DNA from: Duganella lactea
GTDB lineage: Bacteria; Pseudomonadota; Gammaproteobacteria; Burkholderiales; Burkholderiaceae_D
Direction: 5' to 3'
NCBI RefSeq assembly: GCF_009857505.1
Contig: NZ_WWCP01000001.1
Coordinates: forward strand, 186,001 to 250,000
Length of the DNA: 64,000 nucleotides
Positions within the stretch are counted from its first letter, which is position 1; the number at the start of each line of letters is the position of its first letter. The notes beneath the pieces were generated by a model. That model was not told the origin of the DNA. It saw nothing but the letters and a program-made list of their open reading frames with translations, and did not search any database. The position numbers were made by a program, and so were the translations under genes. Shown one piece after another: positions 61,304 to 64,000 of the stretch.

Positions 61304-64000
61304 TCAGGAAGATTGGCGTTCGAGCCAGGCGCGGGCCTCGGCCAGCGTGGCGGCCAGTTCGCGGCGGACGCTGCGGTACAGCGCGTCGAGCTGGTCGTCG
61401 CGCTGGGCGTGGATGGCCTCCTCGACCGCCAGCGTGGCCTGGATCAGGCGTTTGGCGCCGAGGATGCCGACCGCGCCGCGCAGGCTGTGGAACTGGATGG
61501 CGGCGTCGCGCAGCCGTCCTTCCTGCAGCGCCACGCCGGCCAGGTCGGCCGGCGCCATGCCGCTGTCGAGCGCGCCGCGCACCATCTTGGCCATGGCGGC
61601 GCGGCCCTTGGCGTCCTTGCCCATCACGCGCATCAGGCCGTCCATATTGAAGACGCTGGCCTCGCCGCCGGCGCCGACCACCCGCGCTGGCGTCGGCGTC
61701 GGCACCGGCACGAACGGCGTCGACGCCGGCACCGCAAACACCGGCGCCGGGGCGGCGGCGGCCATGGCTTCCAGCAGGTCGGCGGTGACCGCCATCGCCG
61801 CCGCTTCCACCTCCGCCTCCACCGCCGCCTCCGCCGTCTCGGGGGCGGACGCGACCACGGCCGGCGCCGGCGACGGCGGCAGCGCCAGATGGCGGCGCAG
61901 CACGCCCAGCATCTCCTCCACCTCGATCGGCTTGGGAATGAAATCGGTGATGCCGGCCTCGCGGCTGCGCTCGCGCTCGGACTCCAGCACACCGGCCGTC
62001 ATGGCGATGATCGGCAGCGTCAGCCCCAGTTCCTGGCGCAGCAGGCGGGTGGCGGTGAAGCCGTCCATCACCGGCATTTGCATGTCCATCAGCACCAGGT
62101 CGTAGGCGGCGGCGTCGCTGCGCATCCGGTCGACCGCCTGACTGCCGTCGCCGGCGATGTCCAGCGTGGCGCCGGCGTGTTCCAGGATACCGCGCGCCAC
62201 CGCCTGGTTCAGCAGATTGTCCTCCACCAGCAGGAAATGGCGCCCGACCAGGCTGTCGGCCACGTGGTTGTCGACCGGGTGCTGCGGGTCGGCCTCGCCC
62301 TGGGTGGCCAGCGCCTGGTGCAGCGCGTCGAACAGATTGGAGCCGGTGATCGGCTTGACCAGCACCACGTCGGCCTCCGGCGCGTGCGAGATTTCCTCGA
62401 TGCGGTCACGGGCGAAGGCGTTCAGCATCACCACGATCGGCTGCGGCTTGCCGTTGGCGGCGGCGCGGATTTCCTTGGCCGTGACCAGCCCGTCCATGCC
62501 GGGCATGTGCCAGTCGGCCAGCACCACGTCGTAGGGCTGCTGCTGGTCCAGGCTCTGGCGGTAGCGGCGCAGCGCGGCCTCGCCCGAATCGACCTCGTCC
62601 GCCTGCCAGCCCCAGGCGCGGATCAGGCGCGCCACCAGTTCGCGGCTGGTGCGGTTGTCGTCCGCCACCAGCAGGCGCAACTGGCCCAGGCTCGGCTTGC
62701 GCCGCTCGTCGGTCTGCTCGGCGGCGATCTCGAATGGCAGGCTGAACCAGAAGGTCGCGCCCTGCCCCGGCCGGCTGCTGACGGCGATCTGGCCGCCCAT
62801 CAGCGTGATCAGGCGGCGCGTGATGGCCAGCCCCAGGCCGGTGCCGCCGAAGCGCCGGGTGATGCTCTGGTCGCCCTGTGAGAAGGCGTTGAACAGCTGG
62901 CCCAGCTGGGCTTCGGACATACCCATGCCGGTGTCGCGCACCTCGAAGCGCAGCAGCGCGCTGTGTTCGTCGCGCGCGCTCAGCTGCACGCTGACCACCA
63001 CCTCGCCCTGGGCGGTGAACTTGATGGCGTTGCCGGCCAGGTTGACCAGGATCTGCTGCAGCCGCATCGAGTCGCCGTGCAGGCGGTGCGGAATGGCGCT
63101 GTCGACGCTGATGGCCAGCTCCAGTTCCTTGTCGCCGGCGTTCATGGTCATCGTCGTGGCCAGCGCGTCCATCACCTCGTTGAGGACGAAATCGACCGGC
63201 GACAGCTCCAGCTTGCGCGCCTCGATCTTGGAAAAGTCCAGCACGTCGTTGAGGATGCCCAGCAGCGACTGGCCGGACACGCGCACCATGTTCAGGTACT
63301 TGCGCTGCTGCGGCGTCAGCTGCGTGTTGCCGAGCAGGTAGACCATGCCCAGCACCGCGTTCATCGGGGTGCGGATCTCGTGGCTCATGTTGGCGACGAA
63401 ATCGCTCTTGGCGCGGTTGGCGGCCTCGGCGCGGTCGCGCTCGCTTTCCAGCTCCTGCGCCCGGCTTTCGACCTCGTGCTGCAGGCGCTGGCGTTCGGTG
63501 ATGTCGGAAATCACCGCCAGCACCTTGGTGCCCTGGTCGGTGCGCACCGCGCTGAGGTTGACCTCGACCGGGAATTCGCTGCCGTCGCGGCGCTGGCCGG
63601 CGGTCGCCCGGCCGGCGCCCATGCGCACCGGCTCGGCGCTGAGGCGGTCGGCGAAAAAGCGCATGCGGTGCCGCGCGTGCTGCTGGCGCAGCCGCTCCGG
63701 CAGCAGGATCTCCAGCGGCTGGCCGAGCACCTCGTCGCGGCCATAGCCGAAGCAGCGTTCGCCTTCGCGGTTGAAGGTCTCGATGCGCCCGTCGACGCCG
63801 ACCACGACAATGGTGTTGGGCGCGAACTCGACCAGGCTTTGCAGGCGCGCGTCGGCCGCCAGCCGTTCATGCATCAGGTCGTTGAAGGCGGCGGTCAGCT
63901 GGCCCACCTCGTCGCCGGCGCGTACCGGCAGCGGCGTGAAGCGGCCGGGATCGGCGCGCAGCGCGACGATGGCGTTGCGCAGTTTGATCAGCGGCGCCAT
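61304..64000 (-). CDS. Hybrid sensor histidine kinase, HAMP-PAS-HisKA-HATPase-REC-REC-Hpt, 5' end outside the window
   Basis: At least 898 residues; the apparent Met at the window edge is inside a HAMP linker (APLIKLRNAIVALRAD...GDEVGQLTAAFND), so the sensory and membrane part lies beyond. Then follow a PAS domain (LVEFAPNTIVVVGVDGRIETF), H-box FVANMSHEIRTPMNAVLGM, ATPase boxes (DTGMGMSE, GTGLGLAITRRL), two receivers (LLVADDNRTSREL with DVVLADWHMPGMDG; LLVEDNLLNQAVA with DLVLMDMQMPVMDG), an Ala/Glu-rich linker and a C-terminal Hpt domain with HSLRGAVGILGA. It is a complete phosphorelay in one chain, BarA/ArcB-like in plan. Confidence 0.93.
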   Translation of the reverse strand: MAPLIKLRNAIVALRADPGRFTPLPVRAGDEVGQLTAAFNDLMHERLAADARLQSLVEFAPNTIVVVGVDGRIETFNREGERCFGYGRDEVLGQPLEILLPERLRQQHARHRMRFFADRLSAEPVRMGAGRATAGQRRDGSEFPVEVNLSAVRTDQGTKVLAVISDITERQRLQHEVESRAQELESERDRAEAANRAKSDFVANMSHEIRTPMNAVLGMVYLLGNTQLTPQQRKYLNMVRVSGQSLLGILNDVLDFSKIEARKLELSPVDFVLNEVMDALATTMTMNAGDKELELAISVDSAIPHRLHGDSMRLQQILVNLAGNAIKFTAQGEVVVSVQLSARDEHSALLRFEVRDTGMGMSEAQLGQLFNAFSQGDQSITRRFGGTGLGLAITRRLITLMGGQIAVSSRPGQGATFWFSLPFEIAAEQTDERRKPSLGQLRLLVADDNRTSRELVARLIRAWGWQADEVDSGEAALRRYRQSLDQQQPYDVVLADWHMPGMDGLVTAKEIRAAANGKPQPIVVMLNAFARDRIEEISHAPEADVVLVKPITGSNLFDALHQALATQGEADPQHPVDNHVADSLVGRHFLLVEDNLLNQAVARGILEHAGATLDIAGDGSQAVDRMRSDAAAYDLVLMDMQMPVMDGFTATRLLRQELGLTLPIIAMTAGVLESERERSREAGITDFIPKPIEVEEMLGVLRRHLALPPSPAPAVVASAPETAEAAVEAEVEAAAMAVTADLLEAMAAAAPAPVFAVPASTPFVPVPTPTPARVVGAGGEASVFNMDGLMRVMGKDAKGRAAMAKMVRGALDSGMAPADLAGVALQEGRLRDAAIQFHSLRGAVGILGAKRLIQATLAVEEAIHAQRDDQLDALYRSVRRELAATLAEARAWLERQSS

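Overview
This window reads as chromosomal DNA of a GC-rich betaproteobacterium, most likely Burkholderiales, family Oxalobacteraceae (Massilia/Duganella/Janthinobacterium group). That placement is an inference from gene content and gene style (glmU/glmS block, paired YeeE/YedE halves, many hybrid kinases); no rRNA or complete tRNA gene is present to confirm it.

Layout. 1-10044 is core chromosome: the 3' part of a chemoreceptor gene, a LysR regulator, a small membrane protein, a chalcone-isomerase-fold exported protein, a 2[4Fe-4S] ferredoxin, coaD, rsmD, a DUF6279-type lipoprotein, glmU, an Lrp/AsnC regulator and glmS. Between glmU and the Lrp gene lies a 417-bp non-coding stretch with about 25 DnaA-box-like 9-mers, all in one orientation and mostly 11-12 bp apart. 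10045-10304 is a small graveyard: IS-like repeats, the 3' half of a tRNA-Phe gene and its terminator.

10305-44147 is an apparently complete Mu-type transposable prophage with a siphovirus-like tail (no sheath gene seen). Both ends can be placed to the base: TGT...ACA termini, a TTTGACACC motif at bases 18-26 of each end, and a 5-bp ATTTG target duplication. Read from the left end (high coordinates) it carries repressor, operator region, Ner, MuA transposase, MuB ATPase, a run of small early genes, DUF3164, GemA, the Mor activator, a palindrome-rich late-control region, holin/SLT endolysin/Rz/Rz1, DksA-like protein, terminases, portal, head morphogenesis, gpG, a Com-Dam-orphan cassette, protease with nested scaffold, cement, capsid, connector and tail genes, a -1 frameshift chaperone pair, a 2163-residue tape measure and a short tail-tip/fibre module.

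44153-64000 is accessory and signalling chromosome: a broken ORF interrupted by an IS66 remnant that abuts a truncated response regulator; a hybrid kinase; a Crp/Fnr regulator; a cold-shock protein; a response regulator with two related histidine kinases; a persulfide-sensor-type ArsR regulator with two half-size YeeE/YedE sulfur transporters; a GH43 glycosidase; decayed gene fragments; an MFS transporter; a Fur-box-linked TonB siderophore receptor with a PiuC-type dioxygenase; and a large hybrid kinase cut by the window end.
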